A stretch of 64,000 nucleotides of DNA from Achromobacter sp. UMC71 (lineage in GTDB: Bacteria; Pseudomonadota; Gammaproteobacteria; Burkholderiales; Burkholderiaceae_B): assembly GCF_014170305.1 (NCBI RefSeq), contig NZ_LZZT01000045.1, forward strand, positions 62,001-126,000. The letters are read 5' to 3'. The notes below the pieces were generated by a model. It saw nothing but the letters and a program-made list of their open reading frames with translations. It searched no databases and had not been told where the DNA came from. Both the position numbers and the translations under genes were made by a program. Shown here in pieces: positions 25,384 through 37,300 of this stretch (positions are counted from its first letter, which is position 1; each line of letters starts with the position of its first letter).

Positions 25384-28300
25384 TCAACCGCCGCCATCCA
25401 CGCCTTGCACCTGCACCACGCCATCGGGCCGGTAGGCCGGCGCCGCGGCGCGCGGTTGCGCCGGCGCGGGCGCGGCCGGCTCGTCGCCAAAGCCCAGGAT
25501 CTGCACGCTGATGATGGACGGCTGGTTCTGCCGCGCCTGGTTCTGGGCGCGCTGCACCGAGTCCTGCGCGGCGCTGGACGCCGCCGAGGACGCGGCGCTG
25601 GCCGATGCCAGCGCGCCGGTGTTCACCACCGCCGTCACCGGGATCCCCTTGCTGTCGCCCTGCACCTGGATGTTGGCCGCGTTGACCACATGCAGCGCCG
25701 CCACGTTGACGTTGCCCGAGACCCGGATGCCGGCCTCGCCCGCATCGATGGTGCCCAGCGGCGCGATCAGGTCCACGTCGCCGGCCGGCACTTCGGCAAT
25801 CGGCGCCAGCGTGGCGATGCCCGCGCCGGTGGACGGGGCCGACGGCGACAGGGTGATGTTGCCCAGGGCGTCATAGACCCGCTTGGGCGGCGTGTAGATC
25901 ACCGTGGTCTTGGCGCCGCGGCCCGCGTTGATGTCGCCCTCCGACGACCAGGCCTGGATGTGGCCGCCGAAGGTGGTCATGATGCGGCTCTGGCCCAGCA
26001 GCACGCTGCCCAGCGCGTACAGCTGGATGTCGCCCTGCCCCTGCGTCACCACGCCCGACGACGCCGGCGGCGCCGCGCCCTCGATGCCCAGCACCTGCTG
26101 GCCGCCCGGCGTCAGCACCTGGATGTCGCCGCCGAACTGCGTGCGCAGGCCGGCGCCGCCATACATAGTGAAGTCGCCCTGGTACAGGCGCTGCGCGCCC
26201 TGGGCGTCGGTCTGCGGGAACAGCGCCGCAATCGCGCGGCGGCCTCGCAGGTAGCTGCCGCTGCGCGGGCCGTCCTGCTCGTTGTATTCGCGGCCGCCCT
26301 TGCGCAGTTCGGCGAAGTACAGCTGGCGGGCATAGATGCCCTGCTGCTCGGCTGCCAGCGCAGCCAGCGCGGCGCGCGCGCCGTCCTCGCCGCCGTCGTA
26401 GCCATGGTGCGTGCGCAGCCAGTTGACCAGGTGCAGTTCGCTTTCCTGGCGATAGTCCTGCATCAGGTCGCGGCGCTTGCGCGCCGGATCAGCTGCCACC
26501 TCGGCGTCCAGCAGCGCCTGGCGTTGCGCCAGTTCGGCCGGCGCGCCCGATTCGTCGCCCTGGTAGCCGTACGCCTGGCGCAGCCAGCCGGCCAGCGTCA
26601 GCTCACCGGCATAGGACTGCACCACGCGGTCCGGATTGGCGCTCAGCGTCTGGCCCGCGGCCAGCGCGCGCGCCGGATCCAGGTAGCGCGCCAGCAGGCC
26701 GGCGTAGTCCGGCCCCTGCGGGCCGACGCCCGCCAGCACGGCAATGCTGGCGCCGGGGCGCGCGTCGCCGCGCACGATGGCGCCCACGCTGACGACGCTG
26801 GCCACGTCGTCCTGGCGGATGTTGCGGCCCGCCTGCACCAGCAGCGTACCGGGGCCGGCGACCTTCAGATCGGCCTGCACGATGTCGCGGCCCGCGGTCA
26901 CTTGCGACAGATCGCTGGCATTGCTGTGCAGCCCCAGCGCGCTCATCCCGAGGATGTCGCGCCCTGCCCGCACCGAGACCGGCAATGCGGCCTCGTACCA
27001 GGTCATCACGGTTTGGGGCCGGCCCAGCAGGCTGCGCGGCGCGAGCCGCGTCTCGGCGCCTGCGCGCAGGCCGACGATATCGCCATTCACGGCATGGAAG
27101 CGCGCCAGTTCTCCTTCCGCTTGACGCGGCGAGGCATCCAACGGGGTGTTGGGCCCGAACACGAACAGGGGCTTGGGCGAGTTCGGCCAGACCACGTTGC
27201 CTTCGACCGAGGCATTGGAAAGCGTCTGGGTATTGTTCTCGCCGCCATTGCTGGCCATGAAGCCGGGACGCCACGGTGTCGGCAGCGGCGTATCCGCGCC
27301 CGACATCGACACCGCATGCGCGCCCGCCGCGAAGATCGAGCCGCCCGCCAGCATCGACAACGCCCCGCTGGACGACGGCGCCAGCAACAGCACATGATTG
27401 ACGCCGTCGGCCTCGCGCGTGGTGGTGGCCAGGATGATATTGCCGCCGGCCGCCGTCACATCAAGCTTGGACGGATAGACATAGCTGATCTGCAGCTGCG
27501 CGCCAATCCGGGTCGTCTCCTCGATCAGCAGGTCCGTACCGGGCCGGAACGTATTGTTGGTGCTCAACGGCGTGACGTTACCGCCCGCCGAGAACAGGTC
27601 GATGGCCGTGCCCGGCGTCCACAGCGTGAACCAGCTTTCCGCGCCACCGCCCTTGACCAGGCTGCCCTGGGTATACGGGCTGGTATTGATCTGGCGCACG
27701 CGGCCGGGGTCCGGCGCGTCGGCCAGCACCAGGTCGCCGCGCGTGTCGAACGACGCCACGGCATCGCCCAGCAGCAGGCGCGGTCCGCCCAAGGGTTTCC
27801 CGCCGCCCACCGCGGACAGGTCCGGGGCCCGCAGCTGCGCGCCGTCGCCATAGAACAGCGAGATGCCGCCCACGCGTCCGGCCGTCAAGGCCAGCTGGCC
27901 GCGCAGGTTGACCAGCAGCCCGTTGAGGTCGACGTCTTCCATGCTGCCGGCGTAGCCGCCGCCCAGGCCGCTGGCGCCGTCGGACTGCTGCACCGCGCGC
28001 AGGTTCGGGTTGAACGCGCCGCCGATCCGCAGGTCCATGTCGCCGCCGCCCGTCAGCACCAGGTCGCCGCCGACCACCCGGCCGGTGCCGGCCACCACGG
28101 CCACCAGGGCCTGCGAGCGGCCGGAGGCCATGTTGTTGTTGAGCAGCGCGTCGCCGCGCGGGTCGCGCACGCCGGCATCGCGGCCGGCGGTGATGCTGAG
28201 ATTGCCGCCGCCCAGGGTGCCGAAGCCGGTAAAGCCGACCACCCGCGGCTGTTCCCCGTTAGTCGACGAATTGGCGGCGTACGTGCCGAAGTTGATCCAC

Positions 28301-31300
28301 CAGCTCGAGGCGATATCCGTCACGCCCGGCATGCCCACGCTGCCCTGGCGCCACAGCCAGTTGCTGAGCGCGGCGCTGGGATACTTGGGATATTCGACGT
28401 CCGGCGTGCCGTACGGCTGGGCGTTCATGGCGGTCTTGGCCCACGCGTCGCCATAGATGTCGCGGCCCGCCGCCACGGTCAGGTTGCCGCCCTGGTCCGG
28501 ATACCAGGCGCGGTAGGCGGCCAGTGCCGCGTCGTACTTGCCGTCGTACTGGATGGTGCCCAGCACGGCATCGTCGGCGGTAGTGCCGCGCGGCAGGTTG
28601 AAACGCGCATCCTGCCCCGCCCCCAGCGACGATGGCGTGCCGGCCGTGTACACGCCGTATACCGACGCCATGCCGACGTCGCGCCCGGCCAGCAGCGACA
28701 GGTCGCCAGTGCCGGTGCGCAACACGCTGAACAGCGGCGTGCGGTCGCCATAGCGGTAGTCGCGCTTGGTGGTGGTCTCGGTGCGGCCGCCGCCTTCGCA
28801 ATTGCCGGTCTCACCGCAGAACTCATCTTCCGAGATGCCCCACTCGGCTTCCAGCTCCGCCACGTAGCGGCCCTTGCCGGACTCGTCGCCGAACCAGTAG
28901 ATCGACCCCGCCGCCGTCAGCTTGCGCTTGCCCGCCTCGCAATAGCCCGTGCTGTTGCAGAAACTATCCTCGCTCAGCTCGTACTGGTCGGCAATGGGCT
29001 TGACGGGCGTGCCCAGCAACGACTGATCGAGTTCCAGTTCGTCGATGGCGCGCTGCGTCAGCACCCGCTCGCCGATGAAGACGTTGGTGACGCTCTTGCT
29101 GCCATAACCCAGCTTGCCGTAGTGCGTGTCGGCCAGAATGATATCCCCCTGGCCGTCCGGCTTGCGCGCCGCCATATCGGCCGACGTCAGGTCGGCGCCG
29201 GCCACGGCCATCAGGCTCCAGGCGCTGGCGCCTTCGCCCAGCATCGGCGCCAGGGCCCAGTTGCGGCCCTGCCTGCCATCCGGGCCCACCGGGCGCAGGT
29301 TGATGGGTTGATCGCCCGGCAGCTCGATATACGTCTGCGACGGAATCAGCGAACCGCGCGCCAGGTTCAGCGGCGCGCTGGCCTTCAAGGCCGCCGCCAG
29401 GGGCACGTCCTTGGGCCAGGTAAAGGCCTGCAACGCCGCCTCGCTACGCAGCGTGAAGCCCGCACCCAGGCGGGCGCCGGCGCCCACTGCCAGGGCTTCC
29501 TGCAGCACCGTGCCGGCGCGCAGCACGCGGCCGTCGGCCAGCGTCAGGTCGCCCGTCAGCACCAGGCCCGCGGGCAGGGCCAAGGGGCCGTTCAGCGTCG
29601 CCGCCATTGGCAGCACGGTGCCGGCCGGCAGCGTGGCGGCCTGCGCCGGCAAGTCGTAGTTCAGCGCCCGGCCGGCCGGGAAGAGGGTGCCCGCTTCCAG
29701 CTGAACGCCATCGATGGGCACCACCAGATCTTCGCCGAACGGCGTCTGGCCATTGCCGAGGAAACGCCCTTCGACCAGCTTCCAGCCGCCGTCGTCAATC
29801 GTATCGGGCGGCGGCGCGAAACCGTCGTTGATGCTGCCGTGGATGGCCAGGTCGCCGCCGGCGCGCAGCACCAGCTTGCCGGGCTCGCCGTAGCCGCGCA
29901 GCGCGGCCACCGTGCGGTTGGCGTTGGGGCCGTAGCGGTAGCCGGACAAGTCGATGTCACCCGACACCGTCAGGTTGCCATCGGGCGTGGCGCTGACGAT
30001 CTCGACGCCCGGTCGCAAGTGGTACGGGCCCAGCGCCGCCAGCCTGGCGGTCAGCGCGCCATTGCCGAGCGCGGCGTTCATATAGGCCACGTTCTCGCCG
30101 TCGATGCCGTCCAGATAGGCCTGCGTGATCAATTGCGGCGTCTTGCCGCTGACGTCGGGCAGCGCGGCCGACGGCGCATCGTCATAGCGGCGGAAGGCAT
30201 TCACGGCGACAGTCTTGGCGCCCAGGATCCGAGGCGTGCCCGTGATGCTGATGGCCACGTCGTTGGCGCCATCGCCCGACCCGGCAATGGCGCCGCGTTC
30301 GGCGCCGCCGCCCAGGCGGCGAGCGTTCAGGTCGAGCGTGCCAAGCTGGCGGCCGCCCAGGCGGCCGGGGTCGTCGGTGCCGGCGCGCAGATCGAAGGCC
30401 GCGCCGGCGCCCAGTGCCAGCGTGCCGTCGCGCGAGGTCAGTTCGATGATGGCGCGGTTGGTGGCGTCGATGACCTTGCCATAGCTGTCCAGGCGCAGGC
30501 GTTCGCCATGCGCGTCCAGCAGGCCGTTGATGCGCAGGTCGTCGCGGGCCGCCAGGCGGATGCTGCCCACCTGCCGGCCGCTGGCGTCGATGCGGCCGTT
30601 GACGGTCAGGCTGCCGCCGTCGACGCTGATCTCGACCACACGCGCCCGCAGCTCGTCGCCCACCACCAGGTCGCCCTGCTTGAGCTGGAAGCGACGGGCG
30701 CCCGTGACGCCGCCCTGGTTCAACCGTTGGTTCAGGCCCGCGAAATCCGCCAGCGTCTGCGCGCGCAGCGTGATCTCGGCGCCGTCGTAGGGCACGCGCG
30801 TGCCGCCGGCGTCGTGCTCGCCGCTGGCGCTGCCCAGAATGGTGCCGTCCAGTGCCACGCGGCCGCCGGTCACGCCCAGCGCCACGGCCTGCATGCGGCC
30901 GCCGCGCTGCTTGCGCGCCGACAGGTCGATGACCGACCCGGCCGCCTGCACGATATTGCCCGTCACGCTGTTCAGGTCCAGGTCGCCGCCCCAGCTGTAA
31001 CGCGTGGCATCGAATGCCGTGAAGGCGCGCCCCGCCAGGTCGATGCGCGCGCCCGCCCCCAGCGTGATGTCGCCGTCGGCCTTGACGATCAGCTTGCCCG
31101 AGGGCAGTGCCACGGTCGAGTCCAGCGTGACGCGCTGCGCCTTCAGATCCAGCGTGGCGCCGAGCGCGTCGCGGGCCGGGGCCACGGCGCCGGTGCCCGC
31201 CAGCGCCAGCGCGCCGCCGGCGCGCAACGCCAGCGTCGCGCCCGCCTCGCCCGTCAGCAGCGGCGTGCGCAGCATCAGGTCGCCGCCCTGGTAGCGCCAG

Positions 31301-34300
31301 CCTTCGCCGGCCGCGTAGCCGTTCTGCTTGTGATAGACGTGCAGGCTGCCGGTCGATACGCCCGTGATCATCTGGGCGGCTTCCAGGTTGACCGTGGCAA
31401 AGCCCAGCGCCAGCCGGTTGGCCGGCACCAGCGAGGCCGGCACCGTGTAGGGCGAGTAGTCGAAGCGGATGACGTCGGCCGCGATCGTCAGGCTGCCGTC
31501 GCCCAGGCGATCCAGCACCGCGCCGCCCGGCGCGGCCGGCGTGTCGTAGCCCAACGGCACTTTGCCGGCCGGGCTGGCCATGACCGAGCCGGCCCAGACG
31601 AACTCCGGCGCGCTGATGCGCGCGGTATCGCCGGCCGCGCCGTAGCCATACACGGCCGGTGCGCCCAGCACCAGCCGCCGCAAGGCCGAGGGACCGGCCG
31701 CGGCGCGGGTGTCCAGCGTCACCGCGCCATAGACGTTGATGGATTCAGCGGCATTGAAGATCAGGCTTTCCAGCCCGGGTGCACCCAACGCCGTATTGCC
31801 GCGCAGCAGCCGCGCCAGGGCGTCCTGGTCCAGCGCCAGTCCGGGCGGCAATTGTCCCGCCGCGGCGGCCTGCGCCAGCGCCTGCGGCGAGCCCAGGTTC
31901 AGGCCGGACACGCTCAGCATCAGGTTGCGCGTGCCGTACTCGACGTTGTCGCGCAAGGTGAAGGCGCCGTTGGTGGCCGCGCCGAGGGTGCCCTCGGACA
32001 CCAGGCGCGTGGTTCCCGAGCAGACGCTCGCGCAAGCGCCGATGTCGATGGCCACCCGGCCGTCTTGCTCCGGCGGCCGCAAGTTGACCAGCCCATTGGA
32101 CAAGACCAAAGCGCCGTTGGACTGGACCGAATAGTAATAGCCGCCACGTGCGTCCTGCGGCGCCGCCCCCCGCCCGACGGTGGACAGGACGGCCCCCTGC
32201 TCAACGGTAATACTGCCGTTGGTGGGCGCGAGCAGCACGAGCTCCGGCGCGTACAGGCGGGCGCCGCCGCGCACCAGCACGCGTTGAGAGTCGCCGCCCA
32301 GGCTGATCGCGCCGGGCGAATTGGCGGAGGCGCCTATCGCGCCGCCCAGCACCATGCGGGCGGGAAGCAAGGCGTTAAGCGCGTCGGCGGAGACCGCCAC
32401 GCCAGGGCCGGCCAGGGCCGGCGCCTGCCCCGGCCCCAGAATTTCCAGGCCGCCGCCGCGCACGTCCACGGCCAGGGTGCCGCCCGCGCCGGTGCTGCCC
32501 GGCGCCGCGGAGAAGCGCGCCACGCCGCCGAACGACACGGCCGGCGTGCCTTCGCGGCCCGCGCCCGGTGTCAGCTTCAGGCGCAGCATGCCCGCGTCGG
32601 CCGGCAGCATCGGCAACGGCGTGCCGCTGCGGGCCGCGTTCGCCGCCAGAAAGGCGCTGTACGAGGTTTCGTTGTATTGCGCGTGGCGGCGCACCACGTC
32701 GCCCGGCGTCACCAGCAGTTGACTGGCGGGCACGGTGCCCGGGCTGACGCCCGGCGCCGTCATCCGGCCCGTGGTCACCCAGGAGCCGCCGCGGGTCAGC
32801 GCGGCCTGCGCGGCGTCGAATACGCCCGGCGCGCCGGCCTCGACCCGGAACGCGCCCGGCAGCAGGGCGAAATTGGCGGGCAGCAGCGTATAGGTGCCGG
32901 GCGGCAAGCCCGGCACGCCGGCGCCGATGGTGACGCGCTGGCCGTACCCAGGCATGGCGGCGTCTTTCGTGGCCGGCGCATAGTCGCCGCCGAAGCCAGG
33001 CACGATGGCATAGACGGCATTGCCGGACTTGCTGAAACCGAAGCCGGGATTGGCGTCGGCCATGGCGTACTTGAGCACGTCCACCGAACCGCCGCGTCCG
33101 CGCACGAACGCGGCGCCGGTCAGTTCGCCGCCGCCGGACAGGTCCAGCAGCGAGCCGGCGTCGGCCACGACGGATTTCATGTTGATCTGGATCATGCGGG
33201 CGGGCGCGCCGTTCAAGTCATTGCCCCCCACGCCGCTGGTCCGGATCTCCTGCCCGCCGTACAGGTACTTGATGCCGTCGGTGGTGCCGCCGTAAGGCAT
33301 GACCAACCCCTGGCCGCTGATCGATGTGACGCTGCCGGCCAGGAAACGCACGCTGGATGGCGCGCCTTCGGGTCCCATGAAGAGAATCGAGCCGAGTGGC
33401 GCGCGCACCACGCCGCCCTGGACGATATTGGGTCCCGACAGCGTCACCGAACCGAAGGCGGAATACGGCATATCCGGCATGGCCTCCGTGGCGCGCCGGA
33501 TCGTCAGCACCGCATCCGGATTCTTCACCGCGCTGCCGCCGCCCTGCCCGTAGTATTCGCCCGCGGCGATCCCGCCGCCGCCGCCGGTGGTGGGATAGAT
33601 CTGGGCCGCGGTGACGGTCAGGCGGTTGGGCGCGCCCAGCAGCGTGTTGCCATTGAAGTCCTGGCCCACGGACACGCCCGTCAGGCGCAGGTCGCCGGTC
33701 AGGTTCACCTGGACATCATCGAAGCTGCGCAAGTCGCGCATGCCGCGCAGGTCCATCATGCCGGCGTCCAGCACCAGACGATGTCCGCGCTTGAGCCAGT
33801 CCGGCGTCACCACGCCGACCTGCACCACGCTGTCGGACCCCAGCGGCGGCTCATAGGCCGCGTGATTCAGGAACATGTACGGGGCCGACAGGTGCACCAG
33901 GCTGCCCGCGGGGGCATTTTGGCTCAGCATCAGCGGGCCCGACAGGCGCAGGCTCTGGGGCATGGCCAGCGTCAGGCCGCTGTCGGCCCTTACCGACGCG
34001 AACAGGGCCAGGTTGCCGAAGCCGCCGGCCTGGACCTGCTCCACGCTCAGGCCGCCGACGCCATAGCGCAGGTCCGCGCCAAGTTCGCCCGGACGCAGGC
34101 TGGCGGGCAACAGGGACGCGCCCTGTTGCTGCGTCAGCGCCAGCACGCGCGGCGTCAGCACCGCGGCGTCGGCCAGGCTTCTCAGATAGAACGCCGGCGT
34201 CAGCGCCACGGCCAGCGTGCCGCCGGCCGCCCCCGGGCCGCCCGCCGCGGCGCGCAGGCCGCCGTCCAGATACAGGCTGTTGGCCGACGACAGCACGATG

Positions 34301-37300
34301 CTGCCGCCGTTGTAGGCCAGCAGCGTGGCGCCGCGCCCCGGCAGGTCCACCAGGGCCTGCGAGCCCGATGCATCCAACAGCGAGCCGGGCCGCAGGATCA
34401 GATGGCGGTCCATCGGGCGGTTGGCGGCGTAGGCATCGGCCTCCCAGTCCAGCGCGCCGCCGATCTGGATAGCGCCGCCGGCGCGCGCCACGCCATAGCG
34501 GTGGCCGTCAGCGGCCACTGCAACGCGGCTGTCGCCGGCCACGTCCAGCACGGCACGCTCGCCGACCCAGACCGAACGGCCATTGGCCTTCGGGGTGTAG
34601 TACTGCTGCGAATTCAGGCGGGTGTCCATGAGGGAGATCAGGCCGCCCGGCGCCGTCAGGCGGCCCAGCACCGTGATCTGGTCGCCGCCGCTCAGGCGGA
34701 TGGACTGGCCCGGATCCACCGTCACCCGGGCGTTCTCGCCGACCACCAGCGCGCCGCCCGCGCCGGCGCGGTCCGAACGCAGGCTCAGGCTGGCGCCGGC
34801 ACGTTGTGTCAGCTTGCCGCGCTTGGCATCTTCGGTATAGACGGGCGGCGTCCACAGCGTCAGCGCTTCGGCCGGATCGATGCCCGACTGCGGCAAGGGG
34901 CCCGTCTCGCGCCGCAGGCGCAACACCGGCATGGCCAGGTCGATCTGCGCGCCGTCGGCGACGCGCAGGCCGCCATGCCCGTTGAGGTCGTAGGTGGCAA
35001 AGCCGGTCTGGAACAGGGCCGGGTCCAGCCGCAGCACATCGGCCGCCAGGCCGTCGGCCGGGCCGCCCAGGACGAGCGTGCCGCCGCTGGCGATGCTAAA
35101 GGTGCCGCCGCCGCTCACGCCATAACCGCGCACCGCGCCGCCCAGCGACAGCTTGCCGCCCGATTCCGCCTGCGTGCTGATCGCGTTGGCCTCCAGCGTC
35201 ACGCTGCCGCCGCGTCCGCCCTGCACCGCGCCGGTGGCCAGCAGCGCCGCACCCGACGACACATCGATCACGCTGCCCGCCGCCAGCGCCACGTCGCCGG
35301 TGCCGCGCAACAGCACGCGTCCGCCATCGATGACGGCCAGGCCGCGCTGCGCGGCCGGGTCTTCCTTCAGATTGCTCCACACGCCGCGGGCATCGAGCGC
35401 CACGCCGCCGGCCACGCGCAGCGCGGCCTTGGCGCCGGCGGCCGGCGCCAAGGCCACGTCCTCGATCCGGCCGGACGAACCCGGCTGGCGCAGCGTATTG
35501 CCGGCCTGGATCAGGCCGCCGCGGCTGACCAGGTCGGCGTTGATGTCGATGGTGGGCGCATACAGCGTGATCTCGCCGCCGTCGGCGCTGCGCAAGCCGG
35601 CATCCACGCTGATCTTGCGGCTGGCGGCGATGCGCATCGCGCCCAGGCCGAAACCGTTCAGGCGATCGGCGTCCAGGAACAGCTTGCCCTTCAGGTCGGC
35701 GGGCAACGCGTCGTCCAGGCCCAGACCGGCGGAACGGTCCGCCAGGCCCTTGCCCACCGCCACGTCCGTGGCCGTGCCGGTGGCGCCCAACTGGTAGCGC
35801 AGGAACGCGCCAGCGGCGTCAAAGAACGGCAGATAGGTGCCCACCACCAGTTGCGCCGCGCGCGCCGCATTGCGGTGCGACTGGCTGTAGCCGTCCTGGT
35901 CGGCCAGCGGCGCGCGCGTCTGCCGATCGCCCAGGTAGGTGTCGCTGATGACGTCGCCGTCCAGCACCGCGTTGCGGGTGGACACCACCAGCGCGCCCGC
36001 GTCGCGGCCGACGGTATAGCCCGATTCGTAGCGGGTCGGCGGCGCGATCAGCGGGTTGTAGAAGCGCCGCGTGGCGTTCTCGCCCCAGCGCCGCGACACC
36101 GCCTCGTAGCCTCGGTACAGCCCGGAATAGAGCAGATCGCCCGGCGCGCGGTCGGCCAGGTACAGGCGGCCGTCGTCGCCGCGCAGCCAGCTCTGGCGGA
36201 TCTCGCCGCTCTGCACATCGAGCGTGCCGCCCGACAGATTGATGGCCGAGCCGGCCCGCGTCACCACCTCCGCGCCTTCAAAACGCACCACGCCGCCCTG
36301 CGCCAGCCAATGACTTACCGGCACGCCCAGCGTGCCCAGATAGCCGCCCACTTCCAGCAACCCGCCCGCCGTGTACCAGCGGTCGGCGTCGTTGCCGCCC
36401 TTGCCCGCCGCCACGCGCACCAGGTCGCGCCGGTCCAGCCAGACATCGCTGTTGTTCAGCAGCTTGCTGTCGCGGTTAACTGGCGCATCGCGCTGCTCGT
36501 TGCCCTGCAGGTTGATCTTGAGATTGTTCGACTCCATCGACACGATCACGCCCACCGCGCCGCCCACGTCGATGCGCGCGCCATCCTGCACCAGCGCCCG
36601 CCCATCGGCCTTGACCCCCACCTGGCCGCCCGTAGCCAGCGTCAGCGAGCCGCCCTGGAAGTCGACGCTGCCCTGGCTGTTGATCTGCACCAGCGACAGG
36701 TCGCGGCGGAACGTATCGCCCGCCATCAGCGCGGTGTTGGACGGCACCGCCGGTTGCAGCAGGCTGGCGCGCTGGCCGTCCAAGGCCGTGGTCAGGCTGG
36801 CGTCCACCAGAATCGCGCTGACGGCGGATTCGCGCAGCGTCACCGCCGCGCCGCTGCCGCGCGCGTCCAGGTGGATGGTGCCGCGCGCGTCCACCGACGT
36901 CGTCGACACCGCCACGCCGGCCTGCTCCACGCGCTGGCCGGTCAGCGTGATGTCGCCTTGCGGCGCCTGGATCAGGCCGGTGTTGCGCGCCAGCCCCTGG
37001 CCCGTGATCTGCACTTCGTTGCCGCGGGTGGTGGACGCCTGGTTGCTGTCCGACCCCTGGCCGCGCCGGATAATGAAACTGTCGCCCGCGGCCAGCAGCG
37101 CCTGGCCTTGCTGCGTGCTGATTTCACCGGCGTTGTGGACGTCCTTGCCCGCCAGCAGCACGTAGCCGCCGCCGCGCGTGGCGCTGCCAGGTGCGGCCGT
37201 CGCCAGGCGCGCGCCGGCCTGCACCTCGATCTTGCCCAGCGCATCCTTGAAGGTAGGCTGGGTCGCGTCGGCGTCGGCATAGATGCCGCGCTCGCGGAAT

